The translations under genes were made by a program, and so were the position numbers. From Thiotrichales bacterium (GTDB lineage Bacteria > Pseudomonadota > Gammaproteobacteria > UWMA-0217): a stretch of 13,341 nucleotides of DNA. The notes beneath the pieces were generated by a model. That model worked only from the letters and a program-made list of their open reading frames with translations, did not search any database and was not told the origin of the DNA. Shown here in pieces: positions 7,244-13,341 of the stretch (position 1 is its first letter; every line of letters begins with the position of its first letter). The DNA lies in NCBI GenBank assembly GCA_024763135.1, contig JANTGD010000054.1:1-13341 (forward strand), written 5' to 3'.

Positions 7244-8035
7244 CTACAGACTGGCGCTGGAGTTACGGCTGTTACGAACACCGCTGGTTTTCTGTCTGCG
7301 CCGCGCCCACATGAACATGCCGGAAATTGCGAGTCCGGCAATGGCCAGCGCAGCGAGGTCCATCACCCAAACGCCCAGCTTTCCAAATAACCGTCCGCTG
7401 TGCAGATCCAGCAAAAAACGCTCGAGGGAAATTTGCGCGCCCGACTCGCGCTGAATCTGTTCGGCCAGTCGGTTAGGCAGTGGCTTTGCAGAAACCCACG
7501 CCTGTCCCTCAGTAGCAGCTACAGGCACCTGCTCAAACCGACTTAAAGTAGCATCTAACCGCAGGATACCTTGACTCGTCTGCAGCAGTGCGCCGCCTCC
7601 AGAATCTGCACTAATAGCTGACGCTTGGTATCCGTCAGGCAGTGGGAGCACATCGATCAGCTCTGCAGAGAGCGTCAATAATGCTATGTGTTTGGGCAAT
7701 AATGCGACAATGACATGATCGAGAAGTAGCCCGCCCTTGAGTGCGCCGGTAGACGGTATGGAGATGCGCTTGGCATCGAGAAAAACTTGCTGCGACCACT
7801 GACTGAGCCAATGCCCCCTAAGCGGATAGGCTTGGTCCGGCCGCGCCGCCTCTATCCCGTACCATTTCAACAAGCGAGGCGCCTGCAGTGAGATGCTGTC
7901 GAGTTGCAAGGCTTCGGTGTGATTGAGCAATACACCAGTGACTGCAAGATTCAGTGCAAACAACGCAGCGAGCATGCCAAACCAGCGATGCCAGCGGTGG
8001 ACATGACGATGCGGCTTAAGGCGTTTTTTCGACAT
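7244..8035 (-). CDS. PepSY-type two-helix membrane protein
   Basis: This 263-residue inner-membrane protein is of the PepSY-associated transmembrane type. A His-rich N-terminus (H9, H11, H13, H16) leads into WHRWFGMLAALFALNLAVTG and helix 1 (about 17-38), ending in LLNHTEAL. A periplasmic region of roughly 180 residues follows. LLDLHSGRLFGKLGVW at 208-223 runs into helix 2 (about 220-243), which ends in the basic MWARRRQK. The His residues next to the helices (H16, H39, H212) are at positions typical of the family and could bind haem, which is inference. The start is ATG 8035, 20 nt inside the upstream FMN-binding gene; an upstream ATG at 8197 would read through that gene and give no sensible topology. 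The role is probably electron transfer across the inner membrane to the flavoprotein encoded just upstream. Confidence 0.8.
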   Translation of the reverse strand: MSKKRLKPHRHVHRWHRWFGMLAALFALNLAVTGVLLNHTEALQLDSISLQAPRLLKWYGIEAARPDQAYPLRGHWLSQWSQQVFLDAKRISIPSTGALKGGLLLDHVIVALLPKHIALLTLSAELIDVLPLPDGYQASAISADSGGGALLQTSQGILRLDATLSRFEQVPVAATEGQAWVSAKPLPNRLAEQIQRESGAQISLERFLLDLHSGRLFGKLGVWVMDLAALAIAGLAISGMFMWARRRQKTSGVRNSRNSSASL

Positions 8036-8597
8036 GCTCGTCCAATAGTAAAGCCATTTCTGCCAGCCGGGTAAACGCTCGTACAGACAACGTGGCTCCA
8101 GTAATACCATCGATCCTGCGATCCAAGCCACGTCCGCCGGCGAGCGCAGCACCGGAGTACTGCCTGGTAAAACTGGGATGGCGAATTTCCCAGCCACGAC
8201 TTTCGCGAAACGCCAGCACCTTCGCCTGTTGGATTTGCCCCTTCGCGGTCACAAAACCCAATGTAATGGGACGCTCTTTCCCAATCTCTTCCAAAATCCA
8301 AGCGATTTTGCCGTTTCGCTGCCAATAACGCACACGCAGACGCGCATATGGATGATGCAAAACGGAGGTCACTTCGCTCTTCAACGCCCCTGTGAGCCAC
8401 AGTACAGACGGCTCTGGCGCATTGCCCGCAAACACTTCATCGAGAAAGGCAGCGTCTGTCTGGTAGACGCCCTTGGCCTGTAGAATCGACACTGGTAAGC
8501 ACGCCAACCACACCGCAAGCATTGGTCCCGCCCAGCTGCGGAACCGACAGAGCCACTGCTGCTCAGAACTGGTAACCGACACCCAAATTGAAGCCAT
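8016..8597 (-). CDS. Periplasmic FMN-binding domain protein with flavinylation motif
   Basis: The product has about 193 residues. Residues 15-41 (LCRFRSWAGPMLAVWLACLP and on to LQA) look like a signal peptide, and the rest forms one FMN_bind domain. DGITGAT at 163-169 matches the D-G-x-T/S-G-A-T motif at which ApbE links FMN to the last Thr (here T169, codon 8091-8093). Proteins of this type carry electrons outside the cytoplasm, as in NqrC and RnfG. The start is uncertain: ATG 8597 has GGGGG six nt upstream, while GTG 8582 would shorten the protein by five residues. Either start overlaps the end of the porin gene, and the 3' end overlaps the PepSY gene by 20 nt, so all three are probably translated as one operon. 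No lipobox is convincing around the Cys at 33. Confidence 0.85.
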   Translation of the reverse strand: MASIWVSVTSSEQQWLCRFRSWAGPMLAVWLACLPVSILQAKGVYQTDAAFLDEVFAGNAPEPSVLWLTGALKSEVTSVLHHPYARLRVRYWQRNGKIAWILEEIGKERPITLGFVTAKGQIQQAKVLAFRESRGWEIRHPSFTRQYSGAALAGGRGLDRRIDGITGATLSVRAFTRLAEMALLLDEHVEKTP

Positions 8598-9693
8598 CTG
8601 CATCCCCCGCATCATCATTTTGTTGTTGCACGTCAAACTTGAACACCACGTCTTCATGCGGCCACCAATTCACCCCAATGTTCTGTTGCGTCGCATCTGT
8701 ATCGTCAGCAACACTCCAGGCGCTGTGACGTGCGAACACCCCGATGGAGGGAACGACCAGATAACTGGCTTCGAAAAAATACCCTGCTTGCTGATCCTTC
8801 GCCAGGGCTGACGCGACCTCGCCCTCAATATTCCAGGCCGCATACAATCCACGCAAACCCAGGCCACCGCGCTGCCAGATTACATGGGCACTGAATAACG
8901 TTGCGCCGTCCACACCATCGTCTTCCACCTGGGTAAGATCTTCCTGATACTGGAGGCTGGTCGCGAGCTCAAGACCTGGGATCGCGGTGTACTTCAGCCG
9001 TCCCGTGGCTGCCAGATGATTGGCTTTTGCCTTCGCTACCTTCTGCCGCCCACCACGAATAGTCACAGTGGCAGGATCCACGGCGAGCCCTGAGTGCAGA
9101 TAAGCGTCATAACTCAAACCACTCATGCCCAGACGACCACTGAGCCCCACACCACCTTCCCACCAGGTTGCCGGCAGAATATATTTCTCAACTGGGTTGC
9201 GCTCGACACCAAAAAAGGCGGGCGGCTCATGGGTTTCATTGATCATACCCACAGGTATCAGGAAAATGCCTGTACGAGCGACGTGGTTTTCGCTCAGGTC
9301 AAACTCCACGTAGGCCTGCTCCAACTCCACCTCCCCCGGCTGCCCCTCACCGCTCAAAGCGTGTTCCAGCTCCAGTTCGGTCTGCAGGCGAATCGAATCG
9401 CTGAATTCATGCCCAATAAACAACACGAAGCGGTGAAAATCGAGCTCTTTCTTGTCGCCTGAAGGTGTTCGCAGATTATTGTAGTGCAGCTCCCCATAGC
9501 CTCCCAGCGTTGTGAGATTGGCCTGGCCTGCCCCGGAGATCGCATCAGCGGTCGCCGCCAGCTGCTCACGCAACGCTCCCATTTCTTTCTCTAGCGCATC
9601 TATACGTGTCTCAACAGCGTCCTCTGCAAATACAGGCGCTGCCGCTGCCCCAAGCAATACCGCAAAAGCAGCACTGAATACCGGTTTGGTCAT
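8563..9693 (-). CDS. Outer-membrane porin
   Basis: The product is a 375-residue beta-barrel porin resembling the phosphate-selective porin O/P group. Residues 1-23 are a signal peptide, MTKPVFSAAFAVLLG followed by AAAAPVFA, probably cut before EDA. A short coiled coil at about 26-53 (VETRIDALEKEMGALREQL) precedes the barrel, which begins near GGYGELHYNN at 64-73 and shows alternating aromatic strands to the end. The last residue is Phe (GVGYQF), the usual outer-membrane assembly signal. ATG 9693 is chosen over 9711 because GGAGAGA lies 7 nt before it and the signal peptide then begins correctly. It is the first gene of the operon with the FMN-binding and PepSY genes. The substrate cannot be told from sequence; the neighbours suggest a redox-related or metal-related solute. 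Confidence 0.9.
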   Translation of the reverse strand: MTKPVFSAAFAVLLGAAAAPVFAEDAVETRIDALEKEMGALREQLAATADAISGAGQANLTTLGGYGELHYNNLRTPSGDKKELDFHRFVLFIGHEFSDSIRLQTELELEHALSGEGQPGEVELEQAYVEFDLSENHVARTGIFLIPVGMINETHEPPAFFGVERNPVEKYILPATWWEGGVGLSGRLGMSGLSYDAYLHSGLAVDPATVTIRGGRQKVAKAKANHLAATGRLKYTAIPGLELATSLQYQEDLTQVEDDGVDGATLFSAHVIWQRGGLGLRGLYAAWNIEGEVASALAKDQQAGYFFEASYLVVPSIGVFARHSAWSVADDTDATQQNIGVNWWPHEDVVFKFDVQQQNDDAGDADGFNLGVGYQF

Positions 9694-9745
9694 CGATCGA
9701 TCTCTCCGCAATTAATTAATGTAAAGCTAAATCTAATTGCGACGT

Positions 9746-9774
9746 ATTATTATTTACATCTATTCGGATGTAAA
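9746..9774 (-). promoter_or_regulatory. Candidate promoter of the porin operon
   Basis: On the minus strand TTTACA (9774-9769) and AATAAT (9751-9746) are 17 nt apart and resemble sigma-70 -35 and -10 boxes. Transcription would begin about 45 nt before the porin ATG. Confidence 0.45.
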
Positions 9775-9776
9775 TA
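9751..9776. promoter_or_regulatory. Perfect dyad, candidate operator
   Basis: TATTTACATC at 9751-9760 is the exact reverse complement of GATGTAAATA at 9767-9776, with a 6-nt spacer. The dyad overlaps the candidate -35 box and the spacer of the porin-operon promoter, the place where a dimeric repressor would block RNA polymerase. It does not match the Fur, LexA, NrdR or Pho box sequences that I know. Confidence 0.55.
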
Positions 9777-9919
9777 CTTTTCGTAACTGCTCAGCAAGTG
9801 ATCCAAGGTGTCTTAACGGCTCAGATCACTCCTGACATACTAAGACAATTCATCGTAGAACCTTATACAGAGCGCCCGAGATGTTACGGGTCTAGCAGCA
9901 ACTGTGTTTTCGAAATCGG

Positions 9920-10072
9920 CTAATCGGCCAGGAGAACACGATAAGGCTCACCACTTCGAAACACTGCGTTGATGATGGTTAACAACTTGCGCATGGCAGC
10001 GACCAAGGCGACTTTCTTGGGCTTTCCGGCCTGCACCAGGCGCTGGTAGAAATCCTTCATGCGGGGCTTACC
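9920..10072 (-). pseudogene. C-terminal remnant of an IS110-family transposase
   Basis: A 50-codon fragment reads GKPRMKDFYQRLVQAGKPKK at its start, then VALVAAMRKLLTIINAVFRS and GEPY, ending at TAG 9920-9922. This is the conserved C-terminal end of IS110/IS116/IS902 transposases (FYQRL, GKPKKVALVA, RKLLTI, N). Nothing of the N-terminal DEDD catalytic part is found upstream; the frame meets a stop about 50 nt further on. It is an inactive relic. Confidence 0.7.
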
Positions 10073-10079
10073 GGCAATG

Positions 10080-10343
10080 ACCCAGTCCTTCCTAAGCGAC
10101 GGAACACCGAACCGTAACTTCTGGTGGGCTACCTACGGGCAGGCCATCGTCCACAGTAATGCGCCTGAGCGCCCGGAGATCCGCTGTATGAGGCTTTACT
10201 CGAGATTGTCACGCCAGTTCAAGGCGCGGATCGCAGGTAATCGCTGGCTATTGCGAAGATCCGCAACGCAGATGTGGGCGATTTTGCAACGCAAGATACC
10301 GTGTTACGAATTGCTCAGGGCTTCCCTCAATGAGCATTTTTAA
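10080..10343 (+). pseudogene. Probable second transposase C-terminal remnant, opposite strand
   Basis: A + strand frame ending at TAA 10341-10343 reads GTPNRNFWWATYGQAIVHSN, later MRLYSRLSRQFKARIAGNRW, and then SATQMWAILQRKIPCYELL. The order of a G-NR-WA block, a Y-RL block and a hydrophobic WAIL segment before PCYELL fits the C-terminus of IS110/IS116-type transposases, though more weakly than the neighbouring minus-strand fragment. The ATG at 10059 lies inside that neighbour, so it is not a natural start. There is no catalytic N-terminal part. Confidence 0.4.
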
Positions 10344-10438
10344 ACACCGAGCTGGCATGTGTCAGAAGGTCGCTGAGTCTTTACCACTTGCAATGTACAG
10401 GCATCCAGAACGAAACCGCTTGCCGAAAAAGCAGCTGG

Positions 10439-10463
10439 TTGGCAATTTGAATTAGCTTGCCAA
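10439..10463 (-). terminator. Inverted repeat after the permease gene
   Basis: TTGGCAA at 10439-10445 pairs with TTGCCAA at 10457-10463 around 11 nt, 10 nt beyond the permease stop. On the minus strand a CTTTTTC run follows about 9 nt later, too far for a typical intrinsic terminator. Confidence 0.3.
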
Positions 10464-10472
10464 GCACCGGCC

Positions 10473-11822
10473 TTATTTGAGGGGCCCAGATCGGAGCGGT
10501 AAATCTTCCTTGAGCGTCTCCAGGGCAGAGATGAACTGTTTTGAAATACGCCGCTGATTGAACAGTCGCAGCAAAACTTCCACGCTCAATGCCAGCAAAA
10601 ACATGCCAACAATCTCGTAACCCAGATAAGGCATCTTTTCCGAGGTATACACGACCGCGTACCCCGCTGCGGTAAACGTCCCTAACACAGCCAGTACGAT
10701 CACCCAGGAATGCGCTCCGGTCTCACGCCTTCTTTTCAGATGGCCCAAATGAGTAAACCCTTGGACCAGCAATACCGCAATGGAGGCAACCGTGGCAATT
10801 TGAGCGAGGTCTAAAAACAGCAATAACGGTACGATCAACAATGCGGAAACTAACAAGCCCTCGGTATTGTGGTAAATATAATATTCATACACTTCAGGCA
10901 GGTCCCCCTCTTTGGCTAGTGTATAGCTGATCTGGGTAACCGAATATAAAGTCGCATTGATGGCCGACGCCGTAGCCAGTAATGCCGTCGCCGCCATAAT
11001 CTTGAACCCCCACTCTCCAAAGGCAGGACGGGCTGCTTCGGCAAGTGCATAGTCTTGCGCTTTGATGATCGTCGCAAGCGGCAGATTACCAAACACGGCC
11101 ACCGCAACAGCGATATACAAGCCAGCCACAATGAGAATCGCGAGCACCATAGAGCGCAGCATCGTCTTGTTCGGATCCTGCATATCCTCGACGCTATTGG
11201 TTATTACACTGAATCCCTGATAGGCAAAAAAGGTCAGCCCCAGTGCATAGAGAATATGCACAGCGTCTGGCGCCTTCGCTACGGCGAGTCGCGCAGGATC
11301 GATAAACCAGAGCGCGGCGATAGTGAATATAAGCAACGCAGTCAGCTTGATGAAAACGATGAGATTTTCCGCCTTGGCAATCATGGCAGCTCCCGCGAAA
11401 TTGATGATCACAAAAAAGAACAGAATTCCTAGTGCAAAAAGATTGGTGCACAATGAATGCGTGCAATCGGGGAACCAAGTGGCCGCATAAGTGCCGAACG
11501 ATTTGGCGACAGCCGCAAGGGCAACGAGCTGGGAAAAGTAAAACATAACCCCCAACGCCCCGGAAAATACCCCTTCGCCATAGCCCTGCACCAGGTACTC
11601 GATAATACCGCCACGACTGGGATAGCGAATCGCTAATTTCGCGAGCGAATAACCGCACAACAACGCGATGATGCCGCCGATAACAAACGATACCGTCACG
11701 AGATTACCTGCAATCGCGCCGGCCTGACCGATGACAATGAAGATCCCGGCTCCCACCATTGAACCGATCCCGAGAAAAACGGCACTCAAAAGGCCGAATG
11801 CTTTTTTTTGTTGCACCGTCAT
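10473..11822 (-). CDS. APC-family amino-acid permease
   Basis: This 449-residue inner-membrane transporter has about 12 hydrophobic helices and belongs to the amino acid-polyamine-organocation superfamily. Helix 1 carries the broken-helix substrate motif GSMVGAGIF at 20-28. FFAYQGFSVITNSVEDMQDP at 197-216 followed by NKT is the helix-6 region and the loop after it, equivalent to the usual FxAYxGF...EExxDPxKxxP; here Met replaces the Pro. The substrate cannot be read from sequence; related proteins move neutral amino acids by proton symport or exchange. AAGGAAA lies about 9 nt before the ATG. A palindromic element ends only 18 nt upstream of the start codon, so the native promoter was either displaced or replaced by the element. 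It stands alone with no metabolic gene alongside. Confidence 0.92.
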   Translation of the reverse strand: MTVQQKKAFGLLSAVFLGIGSMVGAGIFIVIGQAGAIAGNLVTVSFVIGGIIALLCGYSLAKLAIRYPSRGGIIEYLVQGYGEGVFSGALGVMFYFSQLVALAAVAKSFGTYAATWFPDCTHSLCTNLFALGILFFFVIINFAGAAMIAKAENLIVFIKLTALLIFTIAALWFIDPARLAVAKAPDAVHILYALGLTFFAYQGFSVITNSVEDMQDPNKTMLRSMVLAILIVAGLYIAVAVAVFGNLPLATIIKAQDYALAEAARPAFGEWGFKIMAATALLATASAINATLYSVTQISYTLAKEGDLPEVYEYYIYHNTEGLLVSALLIVPLLLFLDLAQIATVASIAVLLVQGFTHLGHLKRRRETGAHSWVIVLAVLGTFTAAGYAVVYTSEKMPYLGYEIVGMFLLALSVEVLLRLFNQRRISKQFISALETLKEDLPLRSGPLK

Positions 11823-11840
11823 ATCAATTCGTTTCCTTTC

Positions 11841-12043
11841 TATTCACCCGGCACCATAATATGTCATGCTCAACACGGCCTGTCTTAAAGAATCAATCGG
11901 TTAGGCGCCTCAGGCATCTCCCCTCTCGGCGTTGCCTGCCTTGCCAAGGGAGCGACCATTGCCTGCGGCAGGCACCTTGATAGGGGAGCTGCCTGAGGCT
12001 CTTAACAGCTGTTAATACGGCATATTATGGTGCCGGGTGAATA
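11841..12043. repeat. MITE-like palindromic element 2
   Basis: Perfect 23-bp terminal inverted repeats (11841-11863 and 12021-12043, beginning TATTCACCCGGCACC) enclose nested repeats. GCCTCAGGC plus nine more bases at 11907-11924 pair with 11982-11999 at 17 of 18 positions. TGCCTGC/GCAGGCA meet near the middle, and a 14-bp perfect palindrome (TTAACAGCTGTTAA) lies at 12002-12015. No frame in it could code for a transposase. TA at both ends would fit a TA target duplication. The whole 203 nt can fold into one long hairpin, so it is best seen as a non-autonomous mobile element. Confidence 0.75.
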
Positions 12044-12062
12044 AAAGCGAGTCGATCATTTT

Positions 12063-12099
12063 GAGGCAGCGGTCCGCCGGAAACACCGCTCCAGGCCTC
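12063..12099 (+). other. Hairpin between the MITE and the REP-like element
   Basis: GAGGC-AGCGGT at 12063-12073 pairs with ACCGCT (12085-12090) and GCCTC (12095-12099), with a 4-nt bulge (CCAG) and an 11-nt loop. There is no T-run, so it is not an intrinsic terminator. Its role is unknown. Confidence 0.4.
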
Positions 12100-12140
12100 T
12101 GGTATGCAGATGATACTCACTCAAGTTTCGGAGTTCATAG

Positions 12141-12229
12141 CCCCAAGGGAGAGGGTTGGGGTGAGGGAATTTTTATCGTGAACGCTGTCATTGAATGCAT
12201 TCCCTCATCCAGCCCTTCTCCTCGAGGGA
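12141..12229. repeat. REP-like imperfect palindrome
   Basis: The left arm at 12147-12170 (ending GGGGTGAGGGAAT) pairs imperfectly with the right arm at 12199-12221 (beginning ATTCCCTCATCC) across a 28-nt loop. The core CAAGGGAGAGGGTTGGGG matches the centre of MITE-like element 1 at 7163-7179 (CAAGGGAGAGGGTAGGG). G-rich and C-rich dispersed repeats of this kind are common between bacterial genes. Confidence 0.6.
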
Positions 12230-12289
12230 GGCCATCGCAAAAGCGCTAGCTTTTCGACCGCCTCGTGCACTACAGGGACGTGCTGCCAG

Positions 12290-12308
12290 CAACGACCACA
12301 AGTCGTTG
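12290..12308 (+). other. Short hairpin upstream of the SDR gene
   Basis: CAACGAC at 12290-12296 and GTCGTTG at 12302-12308 form a perfect 7-bp stem with a 5-nt loop, followed by TTTCTG. It may be a weak terminator for + strand transcription coming from the repeats, or part of a leader. Confidence 0.35.
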
Positions 12309-12345
12309 TTTCTGTGAGGAAAGAATTACACTTTTTCCTTTCCGC

Positions 12346-12375
12346 CTGACTTTTCCGTAGAGTTCCTGATACTGT
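12346..12375 (+). promoter_or_regulatory. Candidate promoter of the SDR gene
   Basis: CTGACT (12346-12351) and TACTGT (12370-12375) are 18 nt apart and loosely resemble -35 and -10 boxes. They are the best pair I find in the 425 nt between MITE-like element 2 and the gene. The match is weak. Confidence 0.3.
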
Positions 12376-12468
12376 ATCGAGAGATGCACGACCTAAAGCA
12401 TCAGAGACGTCGCAACAAGTAAAAAATCGCTTTGCAAACCCACCTCATCCCGTTGGAGGAAGCGCATC

Positions 12469-13188
12469 ATGAATACCGAACACAAAAATGGCGAGGTCGC
12501 TGTTGTTGCAGGTGTCGGACCGGGACTCGGCACGGCCTTATGCGACAGCTTGTTAGCGGCGGGTTTTGAGGTGGCAGGTTTATCGCGCTCGAGTCCAACT
12601 CAGACAACCCATAGTAAGCAAACATTAACGGGAGACAAATTCCTGCCAATCGCTTGCGATCTGACGAATCAGTCTGCGGTTGATTCCGCCATCACTCAGG
12701 TTGAACAGACTTTTGGCACAGTCTCTGTTTACATCCACAATGCCGCAGTCTTATTACATCGTGACTTTCTGCAAACCCCTGCTAAAGATTTCGCGGATCT
12801 TTGGAATATCACTTGCCTGGGTGCCGTGCATGGCATTCAACGAGTGTTACCCAACATGGTGGCGGCGAAAAAAGGAACAGTTCTAGTGACCGGTGCCACA
12901 GCGTCTGTCAAAGCGGGGGCACACTTTGCGGCATTCTCCTCCGCAAAATTTGCCTTGCGTGGTCTTGCCCAATCGCTAGCTCGCGAATTTGGCCCCAAAG
13001 GCATCCATGTCGCTCACATCATCATCGACGGTGTCATTTGGGGACAGCAGGCAAAAAATTTCGGCCTGAGCGAACATCAATGCCTCCAGGCCCAGGCCAT
13101 CGCCAACACCTACCTTCATCTGATCCAGCAGCAGCGCTCAGCCTGGACGCAGGAATTGGATCTGCGGCCGGATATCGAAACGTTTTAA
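12469..13188 (+). CDS. Short-chain dehydrogenase-like protein with Phe in place of catalytic Tyr
   Basis: The product is a 239-residue Rossmann-fold protein of the short-chain dehydrogenase/reductase superfamily. AGVGPGLG at 14-21 is the nucleotide-binding loop, D64 follows beta strand 3, NAA at 91-93 is the structural motif, and TGATAS at 141-146 holds the catalytic Ser. The active-site YxxxK reads FSSAK at 156-160: Lys160 is kept but Tyr is Phe. A recognised SDR subgroup (SDR_c10 in the conserved-domain classification, as I recall it) shows the same replacement, so this is a lineage trait rather than a mutation. The downstream FALRGLAQSLAREFGPKGIH and AHIIIDG are characteristic of that group. 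GGAGGA lies 8 nt before the ATG, a strong ribosome binding site. The substrate is unknown, and classical dehydrogenase activity is doubtful. It is a stand-alone gene next to a repeat-rich stretch. Confidence 0.9.
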   Translation: MNTEHKNGEVAVVAGVGPGLGTALCDSLLAAGFEVAGLSRSSPTQTTHSKQTLTGDKFLPIACDLTNQSAVDSAITQVEQTFGTVSVYIHNAAVLLHRDFLQTPAKDFADLWNITCLGAVHGIQRVLPNMVAAKKGTVLVTGATASVKAGAHFAAFSSAKFALRGLAQSLAREFGPKGIHVAHIIIDGVIWGQQAKNFGLSEHQCLQAQAIANTYLHLIQQQRSAWTQELDLRPDIETF

Positions 13189-13341
13189 TCTGTGAGAATT
13201 AATTCGACGAAAAAATGCCCCGGTTTCCATGATCGATAGAAATGCAGCTCAAAAATTTGGCGAGGCAGGCACCTTTGCGAGTACCGGCGTGAGCAGGTCA
13301 AAAATCAGAGACCTGGTCGGCCAGCACATCATCATCACGAC

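Noticed and set aside
8036..8197. 54-residue N-terminal extension of the PepSY protein from ATG 8197
   Set aside because: It lies inside the FMN-binding gene in another frame and would place an odd segment before the His-rich membrane start; ATG 8035 fits the family.
7951..8400. 149-codon minus-strand frame
   Set aside because: It is a shadow of the FMN-binding and PepSY genes, which have clear domains in their own frames.
11967..11978. GGCAGGCACCTT shared between MITE-like element 2 and 13264-13275
   Set aside because: A single 12-base match is expected by chance in a window of this size.
13229..13341. + strand frame open from ATG 13229 to the window end, and a minus-strand frame open from 13341 to the TGA at 13249
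   Set aside because: Both are under 40 codons and cut by the edge, with no ribosome binding site or recognised motif; I cannot choose between them or call either.

Overview
The window looks like the chromosome of a gammaproteobacterium of middling GC content. The basis is the gene order rpfE-like, recJ, prfB, lysS, protein sequences close to gammaproteobacterial families (RecJ, RF2 and LysS resemble the E. coli proteins along their whole length), and an outer-membrane porin. I cannot name the genus. I see no tRNA, rRNA, CRISPR array, prophage or defence gene.

Region 1 (1-5772, + strand) is a housekeeping block. A structured non-coding leader with a long hairpin and a short dyad repeat precedes an RpfE-type protein gene. 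That gene overlaps recJ by 4 nt. prfB follows and carries the classical in-frame UGA with its programmed +1 frameshift, so its true 5' end lies about 350 nt upstream of the longest uninterrupted frame. lysS follows after 32 nt. A GC-rich hairpin separates lysS from a convergent gene.

Region 2 (5798-7243) holds one minus-strand gene for a small membrane-anchored protein with an unusually regular coiled coil, and then about 840 nt without a convincing gene. The gap contains a second copy of the dyad repeat seen at the left end and a 104-bp palindromic MITE-like element.

Region 3 (7244-9776, - strand) is a compact three-gene operon: outer-membrane porin, periplasmic FMN-binding protein with a covalent-flavinylation motif, and a two-helix PepSY-type membrane protein. 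The genes overlap each other. A plausible promoter with a 26-bp perfect dyad lies upstream. Together they suggest a flavin-based extracytoplasmic redox module. The flavin transferase ApbE that it would need is not in the window.

Region 4 (9777-12468) is mobile-element debris around an APC-family amino-acid permease. It has two C-terminal transposase remnants on opposite strands, a 203-bp nested palindrome with 23-bp perfect terminal repeats just upstream of the permease ribosome binding site, and a REP-like hairpin sharing its core with the first MITE.

Region 5 (12469-13188) is a short-chain dehydrogenase-like protein whose catalytic Tyr is replaced by Phe. The last 150 nt show no supportable gene.
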